Below, in pieces: positions 27,584 through 35,880 of a stretch of DNA of 38,722 nucleotides. The notes under the pieces were generated by a model. The model saw nothing but the letters and a program-made list of their open reading frames with translations, searched no databases and was not told where the DNA came from. Position 1 is the stretch's first letter; every line of letters starts with the position of its first letter. The DNA is from Salipiger aestuarii (GTDB lineage: Bacteria > Pseudomonadota > Alphaproteobacteria > Rhodobacterales > Rhodobacteraceae): NCBI RefSeq assembly GCF_003259905.1, contig NZ_QLMG01000041.1, forward strand, positions 1-38,722. Reading direction: 5' to 3'. The translations under genes and the position numbers were made by a program.

Positions 27584-28834
27584 TCAGCCCAGGATGCGCT
27601 TCATCGCGGCAAGGAACGCGCCGACCTCGCCTTCGGTATTATAGTGGCACAGCGACACGCGCACACAATCGGGCCGACCCAGCGGCGTCAGCACGTTCCC
27701 CGAATAGCCATCGGCCTTGCGCGTGTGGACCCGAATGCCTTCGTCCGACAGCGCCCGGACGATGTCGGGCGAGGCGCGCCCCTCGACGTAAAAACTGACC
27801 AGCCCTTCGCGTGCCGGGTTGTCGACGCCCCCGACGATGCCCACGCCCGGCATTTCCGCCAGCCCCGGCAGGTTGCCGGTGCCGTGCAGCATGGCGCTCG
27901 TCAGCACCGCCTCATGGTCGTGGATGGCGCGGCCCGCGGCCTCGATCCGTGCGCGCCGGTCGCTGGCATCGCTGACCCGCGCGCCGAGCCAGTCGAAATA
28001 GCCGACCACATCGGAAAACGTCGCATAGGCGCCAGTGTCGCGGGTCCCAAGCTCCCACGAGCCCTCGGGCGCACCGATCAGCGCATCGTGACGCAGCGCG
28101 CTCAGCCGGTCCGACGCCCAGGCCAACCCGTAGCCATGCCGCGAGAACATCTTGTAGGGCGAAATCACATAGCCATCGACGCCCGCCGCGGCAAGGTCGA
28201 TGCGGCCGTGACAGGCGTGCTGGATGCCATCGACAACGATCAGCGCGTCAGGGGCCACCGCTCGGATCGCCGCCGCGATGCCGGGCAGATCCATCGCCAT
28301 GCCGGTGACCGGCGAGGTGTGCAGAATGGTGGCCACCATGACATCAGGCGTGACATGCGCGGCATAGGCTTGCGGCGTCACCACCCCGGTGGTGTCGTCA
28401 TGGGGGATCAGAACGTGCCGCTTGCCCGCCACGCCGGCCCAACGCGCGCAGGCGCTGCGCGAGGCGGGATGTTCCAGGGTCGAGCCAAGCACCACCCCAT
28501 CCGGCGCCCCAAGGCAGGCAACCGCGATCAACCGGAACAGCAGCTCGGTCCCGGATTCGCCCACCACGATCCTGCCGCCCCGCGCGTTCAGGAACGTCGC
28601 CGCATCCGCCCGCGCGGTGTCGATCACCGACACCAGCGCCCGCGAGGCGGCGTTGTCGCGGCCCTGATTGTCGGGAATGGCGGCGAATTTCGCAGTGGTG
28701 TCCACAACGGCATTCAGCGTCAGCGCCCCGCCGGCGTTCTCGAAAAACACCCGCGGCCCGGTAAAGGGGCAGGTGTCTACATGCGCGAACCTGCTGCGGA
28801 TGTCATCCAGCAGCGCGGGGGTGATCGTGGTCAA
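27584..28834 (-). CDS. Class V aminotransferase / cysteine desulfurase-like PLP enzyme
   Basis: This 416-residue fold-type I PLP enzyme is of the SufS/NifS-like class V group. VFFENAGGALTL is the N-terminal glycine motif. LHTSPVTGM includes a His near residue 172. VVDGIQHACHG has the cofactor-binding Asp202, and ISPYKMFSRHGYG has the Schiff-base Lys228. VCVRVSLCHYNTEGEV-like sequence near the end resembles cysteine desulfurase C-termini (RVSLCHYNTEGEV is what is encoded). No Suf or Isc genes are nearby, so a sulfur role is unproven. The ATG overlaps the yacG stop. Substrate unknown. Confidence 0.85.
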   Translation of the reverse strand: MTTITPALLDDIRSRFAHVDTCPFTGPRVFFENAGGALTLNAVVDTTAKFAAIPDNQGRDNAASRALVSVIDTARADAATFLNARGGRIVVGESGTELLFRLIAVACLGAPDGVVLGSTLEHPASRSACARWAGVAGKRHVLIPHDDTTGVVTPQAYAAHVTPDVMVATILHTSPVTGMAMDLPGIAAAIRAVAPDALIVVDGIQHACHGRIDLAAAGVDGYVISPYKMFSRHGYGLAWASDRLSALRHDALIGAPEGSWELGTRDTGAYATFSDVVGYFDWLGARVSDASDRRARIEAAGRAIHDHEAVLTSAMLHGTGNLPGLAEMPGVGIVGGVDNPAREGLVSFYVEGRASPDIVRALSDEGIRVHTRKADGYSGNVLTPLGRPDCVRVSLCHYNTEGEVGAFLAAMKRILG

Positions 28835-29019
28835 TGCCTGGTGTCCTTTTGCCGCGCGACTTCAGCGGCGTCGATCGCCTGCTCGACATCCTCGGGATCG
28901 GACGACGGGATCGCATAGCTGCCGGTCAACCATTTCGCGAGGTCGATGTCGGCGCAGCGGCTGCCGCAGAAAGGCCGGTATTTCGCATCCGACGCGCGGC
29001 CACAGATCGGACAGCTCAT
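28831..29019 (-). CDS. yacG: DNA gyrase inhibitor YacG
   Basis: This 62-residue zinc-binding protein has the four-cysteine pattern CPIC (Cys3, Cys6) and CGSRC (Cys18, Cys22), followed by ADIDLAKWLTGSYAIP, the family hallmark. In E. coli YacG binds gyrase B and inhibits gyrase. It overlaps the RNase E/G gene upstream and the aminotransferase gene downstream, each by a four-base ATGA. Confidence 0.93.
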   Translation of the reverse strand: MSCPICGRASDAKYRPFCGSRCADIDLAKWLTGSYAIPSSDPEDVEQAIDAAEVARQKDTRH

Positions 29020-30032
29020 GCGCGCACCTCATGCAGGGGCACACGCTCGCGTTTGCGTTGCAGTTCGATCAGGCCAAGCTGGGTCCAGCCCGCCACGATG
29101 GTTTCACACGCATCCTGTCGCAGAGCGGCGCGCAGCACCTGTTCCATCTGGCGCCGGTCCTTTTTGGGCGCGGGCGCGGGATCGACCAGCACCTGCCCGC
29201 CAAGGCCGCGCAGGCGCAATTGCCGGGGCAGTTCGCGCAAGGCCGCCATGTTCGCCTTCAACCCCGCCGCCGGAGAGCTGTCGTTGCCGGTGTTGATGTC
29301 CACCGCCACCAGCGCGCGCGTCGGTTCGATGCACATCGACCCGCCGCCGGGCAGATCAACCAGCGGCGCGCGCAGCGATTCGATCATGTCCAGCACGTTG
29401 TGGCGATCAAAGCTGCCCGGTTCAGGGTCGACATCGCCGGTGCCCCATTCGCGCCACGCATGGGTATGCGGACCATCGCCCGCGACCAGAACCTCGGCTT
29501 CGCCCTGATCGTCGGCAAGCACCTGCGCGGCAAGGCGCACCATCGCCTGAATGTCCTCGGCGATGTCGTCGGCATGGGCATCCGCGCAGGAGGACCGCAA
29601 GATCAGCCCGTGTTCGCCCTCCATCACCTCATGCGCGACGGACAGCAGGTCGTCGCGCAGATCGTCGTCGCGGATCTGACGCGAGACGTTGATGCCGGGG
29701 GCGCCCGGAGTGACGATGGCATAGCGCGACTTGAACAAAAGGCGCGTGTTGACCGGAATCGCCTTGCCGGGTTCGGCATAGCCCGAAACCTGAACCACCA
29801 GCGACTGGCCCGGGGACAGCCCCTTGACCTGCCGCAGGAATGCGTTGCCGTCCGGCGTTTCCAGAAACATCCCGCCCTGCCCCTTCATCGGGCGCAGCGC
29901 GACAGCGCGATAGATCGTCCCCGGAGCGGGGCGGTCGCTGTCGACAAGCAGGTCCTGAAGCTGGCCATCCACGATCAGGGCGGCGGCCTCGGCCCCGCCC
30001 AGCGTGTCCAGCGCGATTGTCTGTCCCTTCAT
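29016..30032 (-). CDS. rng: Ribonuclease E/G family protein
   Basis: This 338-residue protein carries the RNase E/G catalytic module. [10 protein letters not shown] holds the first metal-binding Asp and [10 protein letters not shown] the second, with [12 protein letters not shown] between them. It is shorter than E. coli RNase G (about 490) and lacks an obvious zinc-link and scaffold, so it is a compact form; such short versions are known to me beside maf and yacG in roseobacters. Its role is probably 5'-end-dependent RNA cleavage. ATG 30032 overlaps the maf stop; a reading from 30128 is out of family. Confidence 0.85.
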   Translation of the reverse strand: MKGQTIALDTLGGAEAAALIVDGQLQDLLVDSDRPAPGTIYRAVALRPMKGQGGMFLETPDGNAFLRQVKGLSPGQSLVVQVSGYAEPGKAIPVNTRLLFKSRYAIVTPGAPGINVSRQIRDDDLRDDLLSVAHEVMEGEHGLILRSSCADAHADDIAEDIQAMVRLAAQVLADDQGEAEVLVAGDGPHTHAWREWGTGDVDPEPGSFDRHNVLDMIESLRAPLVDLPGGGSMCIEPTRALVAVDINTGNDSSPAAGLKANMAALRELPRQLRLRGLGGQVLVDPAPAPKKDRRQMEQVLRAALRQDACETIVAGWTQLGLIELQRKRERVPLHEVRA

Positions 30033-30604
30033 GGTGCCGGGTATAGCGGGAAACCCGCCGCCTGCAACAGGCCTGCGGTTTCCGCCAGCGGCAACCCCAC
30101 GACGGCGGTAAAGCTTCCGCCAATCCACGGGATAAACGCACCGGCAGGTCCCTGAATGCCGTAGCCGCCCGCCTTGCCCCGCCAGTCGCCGCTGGCCACA
30201 TAGGCGCGCATTTCGGGGACGGACAACCGCTTCATCCGCACGTCGGTGACGACATCGCGTTCCCAGACACGGGCGCCGCGCCTGAGCGCAACGGCGGTAA
30301 TCACCTTGTGGCGACGCCCGGACAAAAGGGTCAGGAAGGTTTCGGCCTCGTGTTCGTCGACGGGCTTGCCGAGAATGCGGCGTCCCAGCGCGACGGTGGT
30401 GTCGGCGGTCAGCACGATTTCATCGTCGGCACAGGGAATCGCGTCGGCCTTTTCGCGGGCCAGACGCACGCAATAAGGGCGCGGAAGCTCGGCCTTGCGC
30501 GGAGTTTCGTCGATGTCGGGGGGGCGAATGTCGGACGGCACGAGCCCAAGCTGGGCCAGCAGCTCGCGGCGACGCGGGCTGCCCGAACCAAGCACAAGCT
30601 TCAT
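30029..30604 (-). CDS. maf: Maf-like nucleotide pyrophosphatase
   Basis: This 191-residue Maf/Ham1-fold protein begins [20 protein letters not shown], the nucleotide-binding signature. IDETPRKAE and [17 protein letters not shown] contain the conserved acidic residues, and [26 protein letters not shown] is the typical C-terminal stretch. Maf enzymes hydrolyse non-canonical or damaged nucleoside triphosphates. ATG 30604 was preferred to 30634 because the signature follows it at once. It follows infA by 66 bases. Confidence 0.92.
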   Translation of the reverse strand: MKLVLGSGSPRRRELLAQLGLVPSDIRPPDIDETPRKAELPRPYCVRLAREKADAIPCADDEIVLTADTTVALGRRILGKPVDEHEAETFLTLLSGRRHKVITAVALRRGARVWERDVVTDVRMKRLSVPEMRAYVASGDWRGKAGGYGIQGPAGAFIPWIGGSFTAVVGLPLAETAGLLQAAGFPLYPAP

Positions 30605-30670
30605 GCGCCGGCCCGTGCCGACACCGTCCGCCAAACGGATTTTTCCGTGGAATACAGGCCCATGCGAGGC

Positions 30671-30889
30671 TTACTTGAAGCGATAGTTGATCCGACCCTT
30701 GGTCAGATCATAGGGGGTCATTTCCACCTGGACCCGGTCGCCCGCCAGAACGCGGATGCGATTTTTCCGCATCTTTCCTGCCGTATGCGCGATGATTTCA
30801 TGGCCGTTCTCGAGTTCGACCCGGAATGTCGCGTTGGGCAGGAGTTCCTTCACGACGCCGGGGAATTCGAGAGTGTCTTCCTTGGCCAT
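30671..30889 (-). CDS. infA: Translation initiation factor IF-1
   Basis: This 72-residue protein is a complete IF-1: [20 protein letters not shown] at the start, [19 protein letters not shown] in the middle and GRINYRFK at the end. IF-1 occupies the ribosomal A site during initiation. ATG 30889 has AGGAGA seven bases upstream. It heads the maf-rng-yacG-aminotransferase run. Confidence 0.97.
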   Translation of the reverse strand: MAKEDTLEFPGVVKELLPNATFRVELENGHEIIAHTAGKMRKNRIRVLAGDRVQVEMTPYDLTKGRINYRFK

Positions 30890-30982
30890 GTTGTCTCCTG
30901 AAGTGGCAATTCCGCCAACAGCGCGGAACGCGTCAGGATATGCGCCCAAACCCGCCGGTTTTCAAGAGCGGAATCCCGCAAA

Positions 30983-31867
30983 TCACGAAAGGTCCCGCAA
31001 TTCGGCGGGACCGTCACGCCCGGCCTGCTCGTCCCAGTGGGAGCGGTTGAGCACGACGCCATCCTTTCGGACCCGCGCCACCGCGTCAAGGTCGAGTGTG
31101 GCATAGGTCCAGCCGGGCTTGTCCATCGCACCCTGCGCCAGCACGCCATCGGCGGGAAAGCCGGTATCGGGCGGCCCGAAGATACCGCCCGCGCCATGAT
31201 TGGTTTCCACCGACCAGGACCAGTCGCAATCGCCCACGGTGGACGACATGACCGTAACGCATTGCTGTTCCAGCGCGCGGGCCATGGACCCGATGCGCAC
31301 GCGGTTATAGCCATGCGCGGCCTCGGTACAGGACGGCACCAGCAGCATGTCAGCGTCCATCAGCGCCCGCGCCAGCAGCGGATATTCGCTGTCGTAGCAG
31401 ATCAGAATGCCGATCTTGCCAAGGCTGGTATCGAACAGCGCCAGCGGACCGCCGCCGATGACGCCCCAGTCCTCGCGTTCGAACCGGGTCATGATCTGCT
31501 TGTCCTGATGCCCCATGGCGCCCGAGGGCACGAACAGACGCGCGCGGTTCACCGGGCGATCGCCGATCCGGGCATCGAACACCGGGGCAGAGGCGGCAAG
31601 GATGTGCACGCCGTGTTTCCTGGCAAGTTCGGCATGCAGCGCATCGACAGCGGGAATACGATCGGCCACCGCGTGCAACGACGTTTCAAGATCCATGGCG
31701 GCGGCACGGCCCGACAGGGTGGCAAGCTCCATCGCGCCGTATTCGGGAAAGACCATCAGGTCGGCGCCGTTGCCCGCCGCCTCGCCCACCCAATCGGTGA
31801 GCTTGGCGACGTAACCATCCCAGCTGTCCAGAAAATCCATCTTGTAGGCGGCGGTGGCGAGTTTCAT
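30983..31867 (-). CDS. Carbon-nitrogen hydrolase (nitrilase superfamily)
   Basis: This 294-residue nitrilase-superfamily enzyme has a complete Glu-Lys-Cys triad: Glu42 in VFPEYGAME, Lys123 in GHQDKQIMTRFE, and Cys157 in ILICYDSEYP. Members hydrolyse amides or nitriles; the substrate cannot be read from the sequence. ATG 31867 was chosen because MKLATAAYKMDFLDSW is a normal family N-terminus; a reading to 32029 adds 54 unrelated residues. It stands between the GNAT pseudogene and infA, 93 bases before infA. Confidence 0.88.
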   Translation of the reverse strand: MKLATAAYKMDFLDSWDGYVAKLTDWVGEAAGNGADLMVFPEYGAMELATLSGRAAAMDLETSLHAVADRIPAVDALHAELARKHGVHILAASAPVFDARIGDRPVNRARLFVPSGAMGHQDKQIMTRFEREDWGVIGGGPLALFDTSLGKIGILICYDSEYPLLARALMDADMLLVPSCTEAAHGYNRVRIGSMARALEQQCVTVMSSTVGDCDWSWSVETNHGAGGIFGPPDTGFPADGVLAQGAMDKPGWTYATLDLDAVARVRKDGVVLNRSHWDEQAGRDGPAELRDLS

Positions 31868-31958
31868 GCTTGGGCTCCGATTTAGGGCGAGGCCCCGGAA
31901 TATTATCGGCCAGAACAGGCCGGGGCGCTTCGTCGATGGGTCATTCGAAGAAATTGAT

Positions 31959-32574
31959 TCAAAACTGCAAGCAATGATCGCATTCAAACGGCCGGTCCGG
32001 GTCTTTCCATCGCAAATGTGCAACCGCACGCGAGTGAACCATCGCCGCGCTTGCGCCGGAACGGGTCGAACGCGGCAGGACCGGCCGGTTTCGACGGGTG
32101 CTTCGGCGGGCGCCGCGCCACCCAGACGGTCGACGGGGCGCAGCCAGGCGCGCGAACGTGGTCCTGACCCAAATCAAACACGCGTTGTCCGATCTCCTGC
32201 CCCCCGCCGTCGCGCCGCCGGACAGATTCGGCGCGGTAAATCGCGGCGCTCAGGTCGATGCTCCTCCCGCCGAACGCGGCGGCGAATTCATCCGACCGAT
32301 CCTGGATACGGGCGCCTGTCGCGGCACCGACAAGGCGCGGCCCATCGAAGGCGCCGGTCAGCACGGCGGTATCGCCGTCACGGTCGGTGCCGACGGACGG
32401 CGTTCGTTGTCCGGTTCGCCGTCATACAGGCAGGGACAGGCGCACGACACCGACGCGCCGCTGACTCGCGGTGACGTGACGGACGACATCGCCATCCAGG
32501 CAGACCGGCATTGCCCCGCTGTCCCTGGCGTCGAAGGCGGCGACATCGCGGGTGATCGCGTCCGTCGCGGTCAT
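31959..32574 (-). pseudogene. GNAT-family N-acetyltransferase, frameshifted
   Basis: ATG 32574 overlaps the LMW-phosphatase stop (ATGA) and opens MTATDAITRDVAAFDARDSG. A TGA appears after RLSLPV (about 32420). The match continues in other frames: LTGAFDGPRLVGAATGARIQ, DLSAAIYRAESV and GGGQEIGQRVFDLGQ (about 32360-32190), then FDPFRRKRGDGSL, and finally LRWKDPDRPFECDHCLQF ending at 31959. These fit a GNAT enzyme with the acetyl-CoA loop GRGIG altered to GGGQEIG. At least three frame changes are needed, so it is inactive. The substrate is unknown. Confidence 0.72.
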
Positions 32575-33017
32575 GTCTTTCCCCATCTGGTCTTGAGCTT
32601 GTCGCGGATCTGGTCGCGGGTCTGGCGATAGGCGTTCAGCTTCATTTCGCGGGATTCACCCAGCCCGGTGGGGTCCATGATCGGCCAATATTCCACCGTC
32701 AGGTGATAAAACCGGGTCAGATCCAGCGCCGCCCGTTGCGACGCGGGCGACATGGCCACGACCAGATCGAAACCCGACAGCGCCTCGCCCATTTCTTCAA
32801 GCTCGTCAAAGCTGCGCGACTTGTGGTTGTCAAGTTCGACCCCGATTTCGCGGCACACCGCGATGGCAAAGCCGTCGACGTCCAGATCGTTCACCACGCC
32901 GACCGACTGCACATAGGTTTCGAAACCGTAGAGCTTTTTCATGATGCCCTCGGCCATGGGCGAGCGCACCGCGTTGTGGTCGCAGCAAAACAGCACCGAT
33001 TGTGGCAGGTCGACCAA
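32571..33017 (-). CDS. Low molecular weight protein-tyrosine-phosphatase-like protein
   Basis: This 148-residue LMW-PTP/arsenate-reductase-fold protein has the P-loop CDHNAVRS (Cys12 to Arg18, CX5R) at the N-terminus and a WPIMDPTG motif that supplies the general-acid Asp115. Both catalytic elements are intact. It would remove phosphate from protein tyrosines, although this subgroup is uncharacterised. The start is TTG 33017, giving MVDLPQSVLFCC; a later GTG is possible but would clip the first strand. It follows the UPF0262 gene by three bases. Confidence 0.88.
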   Translation of the reverse strand: MVDLPQSVLFCCDHNAVRSPMAEGIMKKLYGFETYVQSVGVVNDLDVDGFAIAVCREIGVELDNHKSRSFDELEEMGEALSGFDLVVAMSPASQRAALDLTRFYHLTVEYWPIMDPTGLGESREMKLNAYRQTRDQIRDKLKTRWGKT

Positions 33018-33020
33018 ACC

Positions 33021-33500
33021 TCAGCCCCCGAAATGCAGCACGCAGATCAGCGTGAAGAGACGGCGCGCGGTGGCGTCGTCGACGTCGGCCTTGCCTTCCA
33101 GCCGTTCCTGAAGAATGCGTGCGCCTTCGTTGTGGATGCCGCGCCGCGCCATGTCGATGGTTTCGATCTGACTGGGAGCGCCGGTCTTGACCGCGTCAAA
33201 GTAGCTTTTGCAAATCTGGAAATAGTCGCGGACCACCTGCCGGAAGGGCGACAGCGACAGGTGAAATTCGGCACAGGGGTGCTCCGCTTCGGTCGCCACG
33301 TCGAAGACCAGCCGCTTTTCGCGGATCGCCAGCGCCAGCCGATAAGGGCCGTCGGGCGCGGGGCGGCCTTCGCGGTCAGGCAGAATGAAGCTGTTTTCTT
33401 CCATGAGGTCGAACATCGCCACCCTGCGCTCCTGCTCGATCTCGGGCGTGGGCGGCGGCAGGTTGGCATCGTCCAGAACAATCTGTGAGATGTGGCTCAT
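33021..33500 (-). CDS. UPF0262 family protein
   Basis: This 159-residue protein matches UPF0262, an uncharacterised alphaproteobacterial family: SHISQIVLDDANLPPPTPEIEQERRVAMFDLMEEN, then LSLSPFRQVVRDYFQICKSY and DMARRGIHNEGA. It is soluble, with no signal peptide. I chose ATG 33500 because AAGGA is about nine bases upstream; ATGs at 33506 and 33509 are also in frame. Its lasting position beside the LMW-phosphatase gene suggests a functional link, but no biochemical role is known to me. Confidence 0.88.
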   Translation of the reverse strand: MSHISQIVLDDANLPPPTPEIEQERRVAMFDLMEENSFILPDREGRPAPDGPYRLALAIREKRLVFDVATEAEHPCAEFHLSLSPFRQVVRDYFQICKSYFDAVKTGAPSQIETIDMARRGIHNEGARILQERLEGKADVDDATARRLFTLICVLHFGG

Positions 33501-34015
33501 GGGCATCATCCTTGTCAGGGTGCGACAGAACTAACCCGGCCCTTGAGACGGCGCAACGGCCATGGTCTGCGCAGCGGGGATATTCACGAACAGCGTGCTT
33601 CGAGGTGCGGCCAGCGCCAGTTCAGGACGATCCGCATTCCATGTCTTGTTGACGCCAGAGGAGATTTCGCCACGCCAAACCGGTCCCGGCTTTGGACGCA
33701 AGGGCAGGCACCGGCAACGGGACCGCCTGACCGAGGCGCAGACCCGGCACACCGAAGGCTGGCGCGTTTCGATCATCGAGGTGGACGCCGAAACGGGCCG
33801 TGGGGGTGCCGGTTCCGCGCAAAAGGCTGGCGGCACGGCACCCATCGGTCTTTGCCGGGTCGCTGCGGCCCGCATTGCCCCGCGGAATGACGCTGTTCGA
33901 CCTGCCGCGCGCGCACGTCGCCCATGATCGCTGCGAAGACGCCATGCTCACGCCGGGCTGCCCGGCAAGCGCCCTGCCCGCCCCGGCTGAAGCCGCACGC
34001 GCGGCGGGCGCGGGA
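33501..34015. other. Gap with possible decayed gene(s) between hisD and UPF0262
   Basis: These 515 bases carry no intact gene I can name. On the minus strand, about 33650-33540 reads WNADRPELALAAPRSTLFVN, then IPAAQTMAVAP. This resembles the PESFQLE...IFVNVPDA...VAVID repeat of YVTN/YncE-type beta-propellers, so a decayed propeller gene is possible. The plus strand has open frames here as well, without family resemblance. Confidence 0.3.
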
Positions 34016-35317
34016 TCACTTGTTAAGCTTGCGCAGCCGCGCGGCAACGCTAAGCCCGTGCGCCTGTAGCCCTTCTGACGTGGCCAGCGCCTCGGCGGCG
34101 GGGCCGATCGCGCGCAGCGCCTGCGACGACATCTGCGCCAGCGTGGTGCGCTTGAGGAAATCCAGTACCGACAGCCCCGACGAGAACCTGGCCGAGCGCG
34201 CGGTGGGCAAGACGTGGTTCGGCCCGCCGACGTAATCGCCGATGGCCTCGGGCGTCCATTGCCCCAGAAAGATCGCCCCGGCGTGGCGAATTCCGCGCGA
34301 CAATGCGTTCGGGTCAGCGACGCACAGTTCAAGGTGCTCTGGGGCGACACGGTTCGACAGTTCGGCCGCCTCGTCCAGATCACGCACCACGATCACCGCG
34401 CCGTAATCGCGCCAGCTTGCGCCCGCGATGGCGGATCGTTCCAGGATCTCAAGCTGCCGGTCGATTTCAGCCGCGACGGCCTGGCCAAAGGCAGCGTCGG
34501 TGGTCACAAGGATGGATTGCGCGCTTTCGTCGTGTTCGGCCTGGCTCAGAAGATCGAGCGCGATGAATTCGGGATCGTTGTCCGCATCGGCGATCACCAG
34601 AATTTCGGACGGGCCGGCGATCATGTCGATGCCGACCTTGCCGAACACCCGCCGCTTGGCCGCGGCGACAAACGCGTTGCCCGGCCCGGTGATCTTGTCC
34701 ACAGGCGCGATCGTCTGGGTGCCATAGGCCAGCGCGGCGATGGCCTGCGCGCCGCCAAGACGGTAGATTTCATCGACACCAGCGATGCGCGCCGCCAGCA
34801 AAACCGCCGGATTGACCACGCCATCGGGGGTGGGAACGGTGATGCACAGCCGTTCAACCCCCGCCACCTTGGCGGGAATCGCGTTCATCAGCACCGACGA
34901 CGGATAGCTTGCAAGCCCGCCGGGAACATACAGACCCGCCGCAGACACCGCCGTCCAGCGCCAGCCCAGCGTGGCCCCGTCGGGATCGGTCCATTGCGCG
35001 TTTTCGGGCATCTGGCGCACATGATAGGCGCGAATACGCTCGGCGGCCATTTCCAGCGCGGCGCGTTCCCGTGCGGGCACCCGGGCGCATTCGGCCTCGA
35101 TCTCTTCGGGGGTAAAGGCCAGTTGGCCAGCGGTCAGATCAAGGCGATCGAACCGCGCGGTGTAGTCCAGCAGCGCCGCGTCGCCACGCGCCCGCACATC
35201 GGCGATGATCGCGGCGACGATATCGTCTACATCGGGGCTGTCTTCGCGCTTGGCGGTCAGAAGGCGCGCAAATTCAACCTCGAAATCGGGTTCGGACGTA
35301 TCCAGAAAGACAGGCAT
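34016..35317 (-). CDS. hisD: Histidinol dehydrogenase
   Basis: This 433-residue enzyme catalyses the last two steps of histidine synthesis, NAD-dependent oxidation of histidinol to histidine. Signatures include VPGGLASYPSSVLMNAIPAKVAGV, KITGPGNAFVAAAKR, IDMIAGPSEILVIAD and LLSQAEHDESAQS (zinc-binding Gln/His). The catalytic Glu-His pair is in VAPEHLEL. YVGGPNHVLPT is also conserved. ATG 35317 has AAAGGAGAC just upstream. No other his genes are in the window, as is usual for roseobacters with scattered his loci. Confidence 0.95.
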   Translation of the reverse strand: MPVFLDTSEPDFEVEFARLLTAKREDSPDVDDIVAAIIADVRARGDAALLDYTARFDRLDLTAGQLAFTPEEIEAECARVPARERAALEMAAERIRAYHVRQMPENAQWTDPDGATLGWRWTAVSAAGLYVPGGLASYPSSVLMNAIPAKVAGVERLCITVPTPDGVVNPAVLLAARIAGVDEIYRLGGAQAIAALAYGTQTIAPVDKITGPGNAFVAAAKRRVFGKVGIDMIAGPSEILVIADADNDPEFIALDLLSQAEHDESAQSILVTTDAAFGQAVAAEIDRQLEILERSAIAGASWRDYGAVIVVRDLDEAAELSNRVAPEHLELCVADPNALSRGIRHAGAIFLGQWTPEAIGDYVGGPNHVLPTARSARFSSGLSVLDFLKRTTLAQMSSQALRAIGPAAEALATSEGLQAHGLSVAARLRKLNK

Positions 35318-35412
35318 CGCGTCTCCTTTCGCAAGCTTGCGACGCTCCTAAGGGGGAGCAAGGGCAGCAGCAAGCCCGCGCTGCGACCTTTGGCGCGGCC
35401 AGGCCCCGTATA

Positions 35413-35880
35413 CTAGGTTCCGTGATCCGGCATCTTGCCGGACACAGCCGTGTAGGGCTGCGTCACGTCGCGCAGCCGCAGTTCCAGCGCCTCGACATGC
35501 GCCCGCAACGCGCCGTCCCCGGCAAGCGTGAACAGAACCTGACCGGTACCATCCTCGCCGGGTTCGAACCTGACCGAGAGGATCGACAGAACCGCGTCGG
35601 CATCGCCCGGAGTGACGCCTTGCGCCGCCACCCCCAGGACGTTGTCGACCACCAGCATGGCGCGCACCCGTTCGGGCGGATCGACATGCGCGCCGTCCTC
35701 GCGCCGCAACCGGTTCACCAGCAGCGCCAGACGCTGGTGTCGTTTCTGCCATGACACATCCGCCGCGGTCAGCACCGCGTCCTGCAACAATGCCGACAGC
35801 ACGGACAGGTCATCCGGGTCCATCGCCCCAAGGTTCAGCGGAGCGCCGCCCGCATCTTCGAATTTTGCATCCTGGCTCAC
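35413..35880 (-). CDS. DUF2948 family protein
   Basis: This 155-residue protein matches DUF2948, an alphaproteobacterial family of unknown function. It starts with a GTG that overlaps the murA stop (GTGA), so it is translationally coupled to murA. Typical stretches are [22 protein letters not shown] and [19 protein letters not shown]. No membrane segment or catalytic motif is visible. It lies between murA and hisD, an order I recall as conserved in the group. Confidence 0.85.
   Translation of the reverse strand: MSQDAKFEDAGGAPLNLGAMDPDDLSVLSALLQDAVLTAADVSWQKRHQRLALLVNRLRREDGAHVDPPERVRAMLVVDNVLGVAAQGVTPGDADAVLSILSVRFEPGEDGTGQVLFTLAGDGALRAHVEALELRLRDVTQPYTAVSGKMPDHGT

Noticed and set aside
35329-35342. 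Palindrome TCGCAAGCTTGCGA upstream of hisD
   Set aside because: Short, GC-rich and lacking a second copy; it overlaps the area just before the Shine-Dalgarno and is likely chance or a weak hairpin.
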